Assembly (NCBI GenBank): GCA_900314935.1
Contig: OMXE01000004.1
Coordinates: forward strand, 62,001 to 126,000
DNA length: 64,000 nucleotides
Source of the DNA: an uncultured Prevotella sp.
GTDB lineage: Bacteria > Bacteroidota > Bacteroidia > Bacteroidales > Bacteroidaceae
Direction of reading: 5' to 3'
The translations under genes and the position numbers were made by a program. The notes beneath the pieces were generated by a model. That model was given only the letters and a program-made list of their open reading frames with translations, was not told where the DNA came from and ran no database searches. This document shows, in pieces, positions 6,243 through 15,875 of the stretch. How positions within the stretch are numbered: position 1 is the stretch's first letter; every line of letters begins with the position of its first letter.

Positions 6243-8663
6243 TTAAAAACCAAACAAATCATCTTCTTGAACACCTGTGCTAACCTTTATCCGCATCGTT
6301 CGTTCTACGTTTCCAATTATCAATGAAATATCTTGGCAATTGACATCCAGAATCATGTCTTCGGTTTCATAAATATCCTCAGAGAGATGATGTAACTGAT
6401 ATACTCTACCATTATAATTAATGTGAGGAACGTCTGTTGAGGGAAGGTTTTTGATTTCAATCTGAGCTCTGGGATTAGAACCGCTTATTTCGTAGGTAAG
6501 CAGTTGGGCTGACCAATTAGTCGGAGCAGGGGCACTGCTGATTATAAAGATTGGAACCAGCACTTCTTCTGGCGTACATCCCCCATGCGCACCTTGATTA
6601 GTTGGTACCTTTGAACATAACGACTCATGCTTTAATGCACAAAGTGTTTTGCCATCCTCCAAACGGAAGTAGCTGTTGTCTGCATCATCTTTCGCATTTT
6701 TCCTAATAGCAATACGACCATGATGATCACTCTCAACTCCAGCAAGGTTCTTACCACTGACTAGTTGCGATAGGTATGTCAGACCGTGGTCAGATATAAT
6801 GGCTATTTTCTTTCCGATATATAGTTGCAGTATATTTTCTATGCTCTTTCTTACCAATTCTATCTCCTTGATGACCGTAAAGGGGCTGATATTGTCGGTG
6901 CGGTGTGCTTGTGCATCCAAATCTCCGAACTTCTCCAGTGTCTGTCCTTCAGGTAAAAGACGTTGTAATTCAACTTTATTAATATCAGTCTTTGTTGGCA
7001 GTTTGGCTCTGGCAATCTTAACTTCGTTTAGGTAGATTTGCTGTTCTTTGTGCTCAGCTACAATTTGTTTTACCAGCGGAATCCAGTCAATGCCAAGACC
7101 GTCAATCCAGTAGAAAACTTCAATATCACCACGATTCTTTAGCAACGTATATACCGTGCTAAAGTTGTTATACCAAAGGTCGAATTTCGATTCTGTTTCG
7201 TTCAGATGTTGTATTTGTTGGCTGATTTCCTCATTGTAACGATTAGACAACTTTGCGCGCTTATACTTCTCAATATAGTCATTCACCCAGTCTGGCACAC
7301 CTGCACTAATACCGATGCCTTCCGATGCATAGCAATACAAATCAGGATAGAAACTCTCCAGCTCGTCAGCCCGTATTTTTCCGTTGCCCAACCATTGCAA
7401 TGCAATTTCTTTCTCCTTACGAGTGATGCCTGTAAAGTAGCACAAGGCGCTGGTGTATCCCATCTTTTCAGGAAGCGCTTGAAGAATCTTTGCCACCATG
7501 CTCTCTGCTGCTTCAGTCAGCAATACATTCTGTCCAGCTGCAAATTTCAGACAATAGCGGCGAATGTCCATCTCAGATGTGATTTCTGAAATATCCGTAG
7601 CCATTGTCTCTATCAGCTCATTTGTGCCATAGTTGATCGTGGCTTTCAGTACTCGGCATAAATATCCCTGACCATTTACCTTGTTGTCATAATAGCGGGC
7701 TAATAGCCATCTGTCAAAGATGCTGGGATGACTAAACCACAAACGTATAAAATCTTTGTGGCTTTCAATATCATCGATGCTAAAATGTTGTTTAACAAAC
7801 TTAGGAAACGAGAATCCTGTACTAACATCGATCTCTTCTGCCAACTGCTCCCAGTTTTTTCCATCGCTCATCAGTGGTTGTAAACCTCCGAAATTTAGGC
7901 CTAGTCCATGAGCCAGAAACTCGTAGGCATTACTACAGGTTTCATAGCTGAAGGCATTGTCAGGCTGGGCATATACAGCATTGGCATAGATGGAGCGAGA
8001 CTTGCATATTATTTGAGGAGATACTTGCTGTTTGTTGTCTTTCCAAATATTCAACCATTCGCGAATATCGTTCACGATGGTGTAGTTGGCATCCAGTCCT
8101 TTTACTCCGAAGTCATTCTGATTGGTAAGAATTAGCTTATAAGTTAGGTCTTTCTCTTTTGAAATCAGTCGCCAGATATTAATTTGAGTATCCTCTTTAA
8201 AGGTCTCCATCTTGCCTTCTAGACCTACTAATGGGATATAAACACGCTGATGACATTCCACGCCCTCGCTGCTTGCCTGTATGGCCTTAATGGTCTTCAG
8301 CAATGCATCAAACGATTTCTTCTCACCATTGTCATAGAAACGAGCAAGTTCCGAAAAAGGGGCTATCACACAATCGTGCGGACTTTTCTTTTTGATATGG
8401 TCCTGTATTCTCTCTGCCAGTTCCACATGTGTAATCATCAGGTCGGGGTAGCTTGAGTCTATCCACCTATCAACGCTTTCAACGTGTGCCCCACGCTCAC
8501 TTTGCAGATAATCTACAAAGTCATAGCAGTCACGGAAATTGTCGAACAGCACAAAACGTATGGGGTAGCGATCAAGTGTAGATGCACCCACGCCTTTCGC
8601 TTGTTTGTCCTCTTCCACATGTTGCTTCAGGGCTTCAAAATCTTTGAACGGTTCCTTATACAT
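6243..8663 (-). CDS. pglZ: BREX phosphatase-like protein PglZ
   Basis: This 806-aa protein has the PglZ domain in its C-terminal half. FYWIDGLG (about 517-524) carries the first metal-binding Asp of the alkaline-phosphatase superfamily. IISDHG (about 622-627) and the GAHGGCTPEEVLVP segment (about 692-704) supply the remaining metal ligands. The N-terminal 450 residues are helical and poorly conserved. PglZ is the universal BREX marker and is thought to act as a metal-dependent phosphodiesterase or structural partner in the modification complex. It overlaps the end of brxC by 8 nt, showing tight coupling. All key residues appear present. Confidence 0.9.
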   Translation of the reverse strand: MYKEPFKDFEALKQHVEEDKQAKGVGASTLDRYPIRFVLFDNFRDCYDFVDYLQSERGAHVESVDRWIDSSYPDLMITHVELAERIQDHIKKKSPHDCVIAPFSELARFYDNGEKKSFDALLKTIKAIQASSEGVECHQRVYIPLVGLEGKMETFKEDTQINIWRLISKEKDLTYKLILTNQNDFGVKGLDANYTIVNDIREWLNIWKDNKQQVSPQIICKSRSIYANAVYAQPDNAFSYETCSNAYEFLAHGLGLNFGGLQPLMSDGKNWEQLAEEIDVSTGFSFPKFVKQHFSIDDIESHKDFIRLWFSHPSIFDRWLLARYYDNKVNGQGYLCRVLKATINYGTNELIETMATDISEITSEMDIRRYCLKFAAGQNVLLTEAAESMVAKILQALPEKMGYTSALCYFTGITRKEKEIALQWLGNGKIRADELESFYPDLYCYASEGIGISAGVPDWVNDYIEKYKRAKLSNRYNEEISQQIQHLNETESKFDLWYNNFSTVYTLLKNRGDIEVFYWIDGLGIDWIPLVKQIVAEHKEQQIYLNEVKIARAKLPTKTDINKVELQRLLPEGQTLEKFGDLDAQAHRTDNISPFTVIKEIELVRKSIENILQLYIGKKIAIISDHGLTYLSQLVSGKNLAGVESDHHGRIAIRKNAKDDADNSYFRLEDGKTLCALKHESLCSKVPTNQGAHGGCTPEEVLVPIFIISSAPAPTNWSAQLLTYEISGSNPRAQIEIKNLPSTDVPHINYNGRVYQLHHLSEDIYETEDMILDVNCQDISLIIGNVERTMRIKVSTGVQEDDLFGF

Positions 8664-11600
8664 ATTTCAATAGGATGTCTATCACGTTACTGTCTTCGGC
8701 ATTAATCATATTCTCAATAGCTTGGCGCAAGTCATCGCTATTTTTCACTCTGTTGATGGCTTTGTTGCGTTTCTTCTTCAGATCATCTGGACTAATCACT
8801 GGGACTGGTTGAGTGGAAGATACTCCAGGAACCATAGTTGACGGTATAGGTATGCCAGGTGTAAACGTTGGAGTCACAGGCTGAATAGTTGTCATTCGCC
8901 AGTCTTTCAGTTTGTCTTTTACTTCTTCTTCCGTCCACATGCCGACTTCACTTTCCAGATGCTCATGGAGATACTTGATGGCTGCTTCTACTTCATCATC
9001 CTTTACATTTACGATTTCAATGTCTTTTATGTAGGTTACAAATCCTTTTTCGAAATTGTTTTCTTGAGGTAGTAACAAATTACCAAAGTCTGTTTTCAGC
9101 ATATTGTAACCATTGATGGTCGCCTCAAGTAACTGCGAATCTTTCATACTTTCAGGATCAGTCACGACCTTCATCAAATTGTCGATAAGCTCCTTCATCT
9201 TGCCAGTACAGTCCTTAGTATATTTCAGTGACCACAACGGATAGCCTTTATCCTTTGAATACACATGAAGCACTGCCCATCGTGCATCTTTCAAACTGCT
9301 GATATCTGAGTAGCCCTTCAACTTGTTGAGTCCGAACATTTTGATAAGAGCCTTGCTGACGCGCCCGGCTTCCTTACTTTCAAATATGAAGTTTAGTTTG
9401 TTACTATTCTTACCGCTCTCCCATGCTTTGAACAACTCTACCACGTCATCCACCAAATGCTGGGCTGAACGTTGTTTGCCGTTTGTGTCAAAGATGACAT
9501 TGATGTATTTTCGCATTGCAAAAGCCACCATTGCCATAGGAGCATAACTCTGGAATAGTCCGAAGGGAGGCTCTGTTAGTCCTATCAGTTTCTCGCCCAA
9601 ATTAAAACTTTGGTTTTTACTGGTATGGCGAGCACTTAACCACTCGTCCACATAGTCGCACACTAACTTTAGTGGATGCTTAGACGAAACGGTGTCTTTC
9701 CATTGTAGATTGTCATCTACACTATCTTGCAACAAGAACTCTACATGACGTGCAGGACCGCTACAACGATCCAATATATCCTGTTTCGTGTTATAATTGA
9801 GAACTGCATCTACCGTGGCTTTTACGGATGCTTTCTTCCAATAGGTCGTACTACTCTTGGTTCTAATGGATTCCAATGACTCTGGTCCGGAAGTGAAAAT
9901 GTTTGGGGCAATAGCTGAATTGATTGTACTTGTCATCTTGCTACCTACAATGGTCATACTCTCGCCATTAAGGTAGAAAGTCACATTATTACCTCGCATT
10001 TTATTCACCCATTGTTGTATCATCTCAGATGCCTGCTTGGTGTAGGTTTGATGTTGCTGTGGCAGGTTATGGCTCTGGGCTACTTGAGCATTGGCTTGAT
10101 AATCTATAAAACGTTCGTATTCTTTATCACCCATGGCAGTCTCTATAACAACAAATGCGATTGAATGATAACGTTCATCTGCGCTATTCCTTTCTGCGAT
10201 GTCTTTTAGTTGAATCAACTCCTGAGTATCACGCCCAACCATAATGGCCATAAAGGTTTCGTAAGGCTGAGCCATTCGTTTTGCGTTCTCAATGCGATTC
10301 ATCAGTGTATATTCATTACCCTGAATACTGAAGAACTGGAAGCAGAATGGACGAGCCACTTGTGAGAAGTTCCTTCCAAAAAATGATTCTGCCGTCGTTC
10401 CAAACTTAATGACTTGGTCTGTATAGAGGAAACTGGAGGCTTTCAATTGCTCTCTTACTTTTTGAATCTCGTCGCCTGGCAGTGCAGTAAAAAGAATGGA
10501 AAAGTTACCGTTTGGCTGACGTTGAATGATGCTCTTGTCGTTGAAGAATTCTAGTATTTCTTCTAATTGACCTTCAATCTCTGTACCCATGAACAAGTTC
10601 TCAATGTTCTCTGTACTTGGAGTCACGGTATCGCTATTGGCAATGTTGTTCAATGCATTCAGCAATAGTATGGCCTTGAACACTCTCATATAGTTCTCTC
10701 CTTGACTTTCTACATAAAGATGATGACTGTTGAAACGTTCTGTTACTGCACCGAACTTCGCTGCATCGCTCTCAAAATACTCCTGTACATAGTCCCAAAG
10801 ATAGTCTGCTGTAATTGTTCTGTCTTGGTTATAGGCTTCTTCGTCATCCAAAAAGTTCCTTACAGAATCGCTTGCGATAAACTCAAATACACTTCGACTG
10901 CTGGAACCTGCCTCGCGAGCATAATATGTAGCAAGGTTGGCTGTGCAGGGGTGTAGAGGGAATAGATTCTTGATGTTCTCTTTAGTCTGTTGTATGTCAG
11001 CACTTGTAGTGCTTAACATATCAAGTAACTCTGGATGAATACCAAAGAATCGTTCCTGTCTCATTGCGTAAAGAATGCGATTTACTATCTTGAACTTTTT
11101 AGACATAATCTTGAATGCAGAGACCGGTTCCATGTTATAAATAACATAGTGGTAACGACCCTTGGTTTTTTCTCTCTCTTCTTCCTTTAGCGTGTTTAGT
11201 GCTGACGGGTGCGAGATAAATAGAAAATAGGAATCGTTCTCAGCATTCATCATAGCCTCAGATATTTCCTGTAGCTGCACTAACAAACGTGTACCAATGG
11301 AAGAAGTCATAACTTCGGTAAATTCATCCCATATAATCAATAGACCATTGTAGTCAGATTTTTCGCGAAGTGCATCTTGTACTTCAAATATCCATTGTTT
11401 TAGATTATTGCTCTGCAAGCGAATATCATATCCTCCTCTTCGAAGTGCCTGACGAACATAATCCAAAACGTCAGTGTCAGCAGCAGTCAACCTCTGTTTA
11501 AGTTTTTGAATATCAGGAGCAATACTTTGTAATTGAGCATTCTGTTCTATTAGGTTTTCCCAGAATGCCGGTTGACTCTCTATGTGTTGCACATACATAT

Positions 11601-12069
11601 CAAAGTCCGTCTGCACGGTGATATCTATTCCTGATGCAATTAAGGTGCGTTTGATTTCCCGTTGTAGTTGTAATGACAAATCCTCTTCGTGAGCGATACT
11701 TTGCTGGCCATACATGTTCACAGGGAACAAACGTTTGTTCTGGCGGAGTTGCAAAAGCGACTCTCGAAGAAGATCGTATTTTGATTTACGATATTCATCT
11801 TCCACATATTCGCGGATATCATCTACGGGGTCGCATAGTAAATGCTGAATCACTGCTCCAGCGTGAGATTTTCCTGTTCCGTAAGTTCCTGCTATCCATA
11901 TCGACTTGTGCGTATCGGCATCGTTGTTTCGCACAGCACGAATAGTCTTGGTCAAGATGTCATTGAACTGATCATTGGCTATAAAAGATTTCCATTCACC
12001 TTGACTTTCTTCCTTGATATTATATGCTGGGCGCATATTGCGCAGCGTAACTATTTTACTATACGACAT
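8656..12069 (-). CDS. brxC: BREX ATPase BrxC (type 4 form)
   Basis: This 1137-aa ATPase has Walker A GTYGTGKS at residues 61-68 and Walker B LLIIWDEF at about 243-250. A long helical C-terminal region ends in a Pro/Thr-rich linker (about 1065-1100) and a short helical tail. Size, N-terminal P-loop and position directly before pglZ fit the large BREX P-loop protein (BrxC/PglY class, the brxC4 variant). In BREX it is required for both methylation-type marking and phage restriction, probably as an oligomeric AAA+ motor. It lies 31 nt after the 144-aa gene and overlaps pglZ. Confidence 0.85.
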   Translation of the reverse strand: MSYSKIVTLRNMRPAYNIKEESQGEWKSFIANDQFNDILTKTIRAVRNNDADTHKSIWIAGTYGTGKSHAGAVIQHLLCDPVDDIREYVEDEYRKSKYDLLRESLLQLRQNKRLFPVNMYGQQSIAHEEDLSLQLQREIKRTLIASGIDITVQTDFDMYVQHIESQPAFWENLIEQNAQLQSIAPDIQKLKQRLTAADTDVLDYVRQALRRGGYDIRLQSNNLKQWIFEVQDALREKSDYNGLLIIWDEFTEVMTSSIGTRLLVQLQEISEAMMNAENDSYFLFISHPSALNTLKEEEREKTKGRYHYVIYNMEPVSAFKIMSKKFKIVNRILYAMRQERFFGIHPELLDMLSTTSADIQQTKENIKNLFPLHPCTANLATYYAREAGSSSRSVFEFIASDSVRNFLDDEEAYNQDRTITADYLWDYVQEYFESDAAKFGAVTERFNSHHLYVESQGENYMRVFKAILLLNALNNIANSDTVTPSTENIENLFMGTEIEGQLEEILEFFNDKSIIQRQPNGNFSILFTALPGDEIQKVREQLKASSFLYTDQVIKFGTTAESFFGRNFSQVARPFCFQFFSIQGNEYTLMNRIENAKRMAQPYETFMAIMVGRDTQELIQLKDIAERNSADERYHSIAFVVIETAMGDKEYERFIDYQANAQVAQSHNLPQQHQTYTKQASEMIQQWVNKMRGNNVTFYLNGESMTIVGSKMTSTINSAIAPNIFTSGPESLESIRTKSSTTYWKKASVKATVDAVLNYNTKQDILDRCSGPARHVEFLLQDSVDDNLQWKDTVSSKHPLKLVCDYVDEWLSARHTSKNQSFNLGEKLIGLTEPPFGLFQSYAPMAMVAFAMRKYINVIFDTNGKQRSAQHLVDDVVELFKAWESGKNSNKLNFIFESKEAGRVSKALIKMFGLNKLKGYSDISSLKDARWAVLHVYSKDKGYPLWSLKYTKDCTGKMKELIDNLMKVVTDPESMKDSQLLEATINGYNMLKTDFGNLLLPQENNFEKGFVTYIKDIEIVNVKDDEVEAAIKYLHEHLESEVGMWTEEEVKDKLKDWRMTTIQPVTPTFTPGIPIPSTMVPGVSSTQPVPVISPDDLKKKRNKAINRVKNSDDLRQAIENMINAEDSNVIDILLKYV

Positions 12070-12100
12070 AGCTATTGAATTTGTATTATGTTTCTTTTCT

Positions 12101-12535
12101 TTATGTTCTCGATTCTATAAAATGCTGAATAATGGCATTTTTTAATTCATTTCTTGTCTCTGGGTTTAGAAATAGTTCCCATAGATCATCATCAAGGCTG
12201 GCATACTCAACATTCTCACGTAGGAACTTTGCTGAGGGAGTCGTTTGGGCTTTCTTGCCTTTGATGTAATAGAAGTCTTCACTTCCAAGATAGTAGAAGG
12301 GATATACTGACGATGTTATATCATCATTACTATAATGACTAAAAAGTTCATTATAGGTCGCAATAAGAGACTCGGAATATAGTATTCGATTAGCTATAAT
12401 GCTCCCATTCTCAATACACTGAATAACAGCAAGCATCATAATAGGCTTGGCAATATTAATTTGCCCATGTGCTCTTGCTACATTCATTGAGAGTAGCAAG
12501 TTCTTATAATACGATATTTTAAGTCCCTGTCTCAT
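12101..12535 (-). CDS. Stand-alone DNA sulfur-binding-domain-like protein
   Basis: This 144-aa protein sits between brxP and brxC, 2 nt after the brxP stop. AKPIMMLAVIQCIENGSI (about 29-46) followed by YPFYYLGSEDFYYI (78-91) follows the K-P-hydrophobic ... Y-P-F-x-x-L pattern of the ScoMcrA-type sulfur-binding domain, the N-terminal module of HNH restriction enzymes (COG3440 type) that recognise phosphorothioated DNA. The tail SAKFLRENVEYASLDDDLW is also typical of that family. No HNH motif is present, so it is a reader without its nuclease. A partner reading DNA sulfur made with BrxP is inference; similarity is from memory of the family. Confidence 0.6.
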   Translation of the reverse strand: MRQGLKISYYKNLLLSMNVARAHGQINIAKPIMMLAVIQCIENGSIIANRILYSESLIATYNELFSHYSNDDITSSVYPFYYLGSEDFYYIKGKKAQTTPSAKFLRENVEYASLDDDLWELFLNPETRNELKNAIIQHFIESRT

Positions 12536-12537
12536 TT

Positions 12538-15039
12538 CTATAATACAAGTTGCTTCAGTACGTCAATAGGATTTAGGTCTTCCCTCAACGTAATACTGTC
12601 TAGACCCATATTCAATTCGGCTATTAAGACTCGATTTGAAGCTGAGTTAAGTTGTCTGAGTAGTTTTTCAAAAACACTCTTTCCAATGCCAAACTCACAG
12701 AATGGGCCAGTCTGGCAGTCTTCTCTATAAAAATCTGACACTCGAAGAGACCTTATTGTCTTTTCTGATGCATACTTGTAAAGAGAATAAGCCAAGGCCA
12801 CCTCAGACAATTCATTATGCGGCATGCGAACAAACGATTTGCTGTCTTCCGAGAATCCTTGCTGAAGTATATCACCTATAGGAGAATAGTTGAATATCTG
12901 CATGAAACCTCCAATGGCATATGTTATAGTGTTCTTTGTGCCGTCAAATTCAGAGAGGGCCAATTCGTCTAATAATTGTTTGTTAAATGTCTGACCTGGT
13001 TTAATAGTATTCATAAACCACCCTGTCAAGGTTGAGCCGTAAGCGAAATTTGTCCAGATAAGTTCCCAAACCAAGTCATGCTCGTCTTCATAATACTCTT
13101 TAATAAATTTACCGAACTCTGTCATTTCCTTTTTAGCATTGATAATGTCAGCGTCAGACAACCAGGCCTTAAAACTCTGCTCTTGTTTATTTCCGAGCGA
13201 ATTACTCATCCAAAATCCATCTGGATCTGCTAAAAATTCTTGGAGCCACTCTTCGTGAATTCCAAATGTTCCGATGCGGGAGATACCTCCTCCCTTTTTA
13301 TTAGTTTCCGTATTCATAATTAAAGAATTTGCTACAATACATCCATTGTCATGGAATTGCAGGCATTTATGACAATGAATACATTTATGCTTATCAATAA
13401 CTATTTCTGGATAGACAGACAGTGCTCCTGTAGGGCACTCAACCTCACATCCTTCGCAGTTGATACAATAAGCACTTTTATAAATTACTCGTTTAAGAAG
13501 CTGTACGACTAGAGGATCTGATACCTCATGCAACGTAAACTGATAATCAGTGTTTGATTTATATACGATTTCATAGCGATAGGTAGTATTGTTAAATCTC
13601 AATTCTCCTGTTGCTTTGTTTTTCTCGCGAACAATCGTATAATTACAAAGAACAGGCAACCAAGTCACAATATTCTTCTTGGCATTGCTCACATTTGCTA
13701 CAAAAGTCGGGAACTGTTTAGGAAATAGGACTCTTGTCAAAGATCCTAAATTATTGCCACTTGCACGAAGTTTCCACTTATGTTCTTTGATATACTCGTC
13801 CAGGTTTGGTATATGTCGCTGTTTTGACCAATTAACTAATCTTGAAAGGAATGGTTCTAGTTCTTTTTTGAACTTGGTATTGACAATCATGTCATCCCAC
13901 GGAGATGAGAACGGACAGATTAAGCAACCAACCCTTGGCTTCCCAAGACGATATGCCTCATTGATGGGAAGATTCCATTCGAAAAGATAAAGGAATATCT
14001 CTGTTGTATTCCAATGAAGTATAGGTCTTGCATTAATGACGGTATCATGTTTAACCCCACGACCAATCCTTTCGTAGTTGCTTCTCATTACGCTTTCTTC
14101 CGAGCGAACACCCTCAAAGGCTAATGATTTAGCTTGCTTATTCGTTCCGTCAATTTTCAAAGAACGGTATAGTGGAGCCGTCTTCATAATTGCGCAACAC
14201 CATCTATGTTTATCACTGGGTGTTCCAATCTTATCCCAATAATTCAACACACTTTCATGATTGCGAGCCATAGAAAATTTTAAGTCTGGAAACAACTTAT
14301 GATAATGCTCTTGTATCTGCTCATATAGTTGTAACGAAGGTGGCAATTCATATCCTGTATCGCTATATATGACTTCAAATTCTGTACTTGGGATTGCACG
14401 AGTACAGAGGTCAAGAACAACCTGAGAGTCTTTACCACCAGAGAATGAAGCAAGGAAACGGTCTATCTTTGTAGTATGGAAAACCTTCTTTCCTTGTTCC
14501 TCAGCAAGATTCAGTGGCATAATCTCAAAACTGTCACAATCTTCCTTTACGATGGCCATTTTCTGCTTAGTTTTTTTCTCCAAGCGTTTGGCCAAAGCCT
14601 CATAATCCATCTGATTAGCAGCTACTCGTTCCACACTCTTCTTGGCCTTAGCATATTGACTAAAAGTCTCACGTATAAATTCAATGGCCTCGCTCTCAAG
14701 TAGAAACATGAAGTCGTGATTTTTTGTCAGCATCTTCTTTACATCCACTGACTTCAGTTTCATTTTCTCCCTTCCAGGTTGGAACACAATCGTTGCAGCG
14801 TCATAGATATTGGCACCTTTAGCTTCAAACATCAGTTCACCCTGATACCAATACTGCTTATTGACAGCCCACAAAAGAGGCTCTACTGAGTGGGGATATT
14901 CCCATCCCAGTTCATTTAGTTTGAGTAAGTCAAGCTCTTCGAAGAACACAGGACGAGGTGACACGCCAAGCGTGCCCTCAACAATACGAGAGTGTAATAG
15001 CACTCCACCCGTCTCTTTGTCCCAAGTTATCTTATACAT
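12538..15039 (-). CDS. brxP: BREX PAPS-reductase-like protein BrxP with ferredoxin and DUF4007-like domains
   Basis: This 833-aa multidomain protein defines BREX type 4. An N-terminal region (1-190) is followed by an ATP-pyrophosphatase/PAPS-reductase domain with the PP-loop SGGKDS (about 200-205), a GVRSEES motif (about 310-316) and cysteines at HRWCC (about 279-283) and GCLICPF (about 371-377), which in the DndC family bind an Fe-S cluster. A ferredoxin-like segment follows (CINCEGCEVECP and CIHCHKC, about 525-560). The last 250 residues resemble DUF4007, a domain found in DNA phosphorothioation systems. By analogy with DndC it would activate DNA for sulfur incorporation. This is inference. 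It heads the operon. Confidence 0.85.
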   Translation of the reverse strand: MYKITWDKETGGVLLHSRIVEGTLGVSPRPVFFEELDLLKLNELGWEYPHSVEPLLWAVNKQYWYQGELMFEAKGANIYDAATIVFQPGREKMKLKSVDVKKMLTKNHDFMFLLESEAIEFIRETFSQYAKAKKSVERVAANQMDYEALAKRLEKKTKQKMAIVKEDCDSFEIMPLNLAEEQGKKVFHTTKIDRFLASFSGGKDSQVVLDLCTRAIPSTEFEVIYSDTGYELPPSLQLYEQIQEHYHKLFPDLKFSMARNHESVLNYWDKIGTPSDKHRWCCAIMKTAPLYRSLKIDGTNKQAKSLAFEGVRSEESVMRSNYERIGRGVKHDTVINARPILHWNTTEIFLYLFEWNLPINEAYRLGKPRVGCLICPFSSPWDDMIVNTKFKKELEPFLSRLVNWSKQRHIPNLDEYIKEHKWKLRASGNNLGSLTRVLFPKQFPTFVANVSNAKKNIVTWLPVLCNYTIVREKNKATGELRFNNTTYRYEIVYKSNTDYQFTLHEVSDPLVVQLLKRVIYKSAYCINCEGCEVECPTGALSVYPEIVIDKHKCIHCHKCLQFHDNGCIVANSLIMNTETNKKGGGISRIGTFGIHEEWLQEFLADPDGFWMSNSLGNKQEQSFKAWLSDADIINAKKEMTEFGKFIKEYYEDEHDLVWELIWTNFAYGSTLTGWFMNTIKPGQTFNKQLLDELALSEFDGTKNTITYAIGGFMQIFNYSPIGDILQQGFSEDSKSFVRMPHNELSEVALAYSLYKYASEKTIRSLRVSDFYREDCQTGPFCEFGIGKSVFEKLLRQLNSASNRVLIAELNMGLDSITLREDLNPIDVLKQLVL

Positions 15040-15509
15040 TATGATTGTCTGTTGTTAATAAATAAGTTGCATAGAGAAACGCATACTTATCATTTGCATA
15101 TCTTTAATTTCACTCATATTCGCAACGGCTTGACCTTCGGTCAATCCGCAATACAACTGCAAATATACAACTTTTTCGGCAAATATGGAATTGTATGGAA
15201 GATTATTTTCAACAACAAACAAAAAAACTGCGCCTACCCTTCTCTGTGGACGGAAACCCATTCGGATTGTTAGAATTTGGATAAGATTTTGTTGGATGTC
15301 TCGCCATAGGCAATTGAAGTAGGGATGCCCGCAAGCGGACAGAAATTGAACAGAATCTGACCAAAATCATACATAATTGAAGACAGAGTTGATGGATTCT
15401 TGTCGTTTTTAGTTAAAGATGTTTAAATTCAGGGCAAAAAAATGAGGGTGGTTACGCCCCATGGGGCGTAACCACCTATTTGGATGTTATTGTGTACTTT
15501 TGCAGGCAA
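15040..15509. other. Divergent intergenic region between brxP and the helical-protein gene
   Basis: About 470 bp hold the probable brxP promoter (minus-strand TATATTTG, plus 15160-15167, no clear -33), a leader of about 110 nt with a small TTGACC / GGTCAA stem (15130-15144), a perfect 30-bp palindrome (15447-15476) and the plus-strand promoter at 15495-15502. No gene is seen between 15170 and 15440. Confidence 0.6.
15447..15476. promoter_or_regulatory. Perfect 30-bp palindrome upstream of a plus-strand promoter
   Basis: Bases 15447-15461 and 15462-15476 are exact reverse complements (left arm GGTGGTTACGCCCCA). The palindrome ends 19 nt before the -7 box TACTTTTG and therefore covers the -33 position. 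No T-run follows it. This fits an operator for a dimeric repressor better than a terminator, although a recombination or cruciform site is possible. Confidence 0.55.
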
Positions 15510-15830
15510 ATGAAGATTAAATCGTTATATGATCTGCAGCGGGGTCTTTATGAGACCTTCCATGCCTTTCTTGTCGAGCATAATTGGAGCCGGCAAGAAA
15601 GGTATATAGACCGTATGAGGTATGAGAAACGGAAGAATCTTCGACTAACCATAGATTTGCTGCGTCTTATGATAAGCACCATCCTTGTCATTAAAATAAA
15701 GGGAACAAAGGAAGATTTCGACGATTTGATGCACAGACTTTATTTGTTGTTCCTCGCGTTCTTTGAAAAAAGGAACGATAAGGTTCGGAAGATGCTCGAC
15801 GATGCGGCGGAAAAGGAACAAGAGGAATGA
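15510..15830 (+). CDS. Helical charged protein of unknown function before vapE
   Basis: The ATG at 15510 gives a 106-aa protein (MKIKSLYDLQRGLYETFHAF...). It is rich in Leu, Lys, Arg and Glu and predicted to be all-helical, possibly a small helical bundle. I do not recognise a family. A TTG 30 nt upstream would extend it, but the -7 box TACTTTTG (15495-15502) lies in that extension, so the ATG is preferred. This leaves almost no 5' leader. It precedes the VapE-type gene by 45 nt in the same direction, so they are likely co-transcribed. Confidence 0.6.
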   Translation: MKIKSLYDLQRGLYETFHAFLVEHNWSRQERYIDRMRYEKRKNLRLTIDLLRLMISTILVIKIKGTKEDFDDLMHRLYLLFLAFFEKRNDKVRKMLDDAAEKEQEE

Positions 15831-15875
15831 GAGGTTTGAAAGGATGAAAGACACTAATTATTCAATATTAATATT

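Noticed and set aside
12538..15039. Assimilatory PAPS reductase (cysH)
   Set aside because: It is 833 aa with extra domains and lies in a BREX operon; no sulfate-assimilation genes are adjacent.
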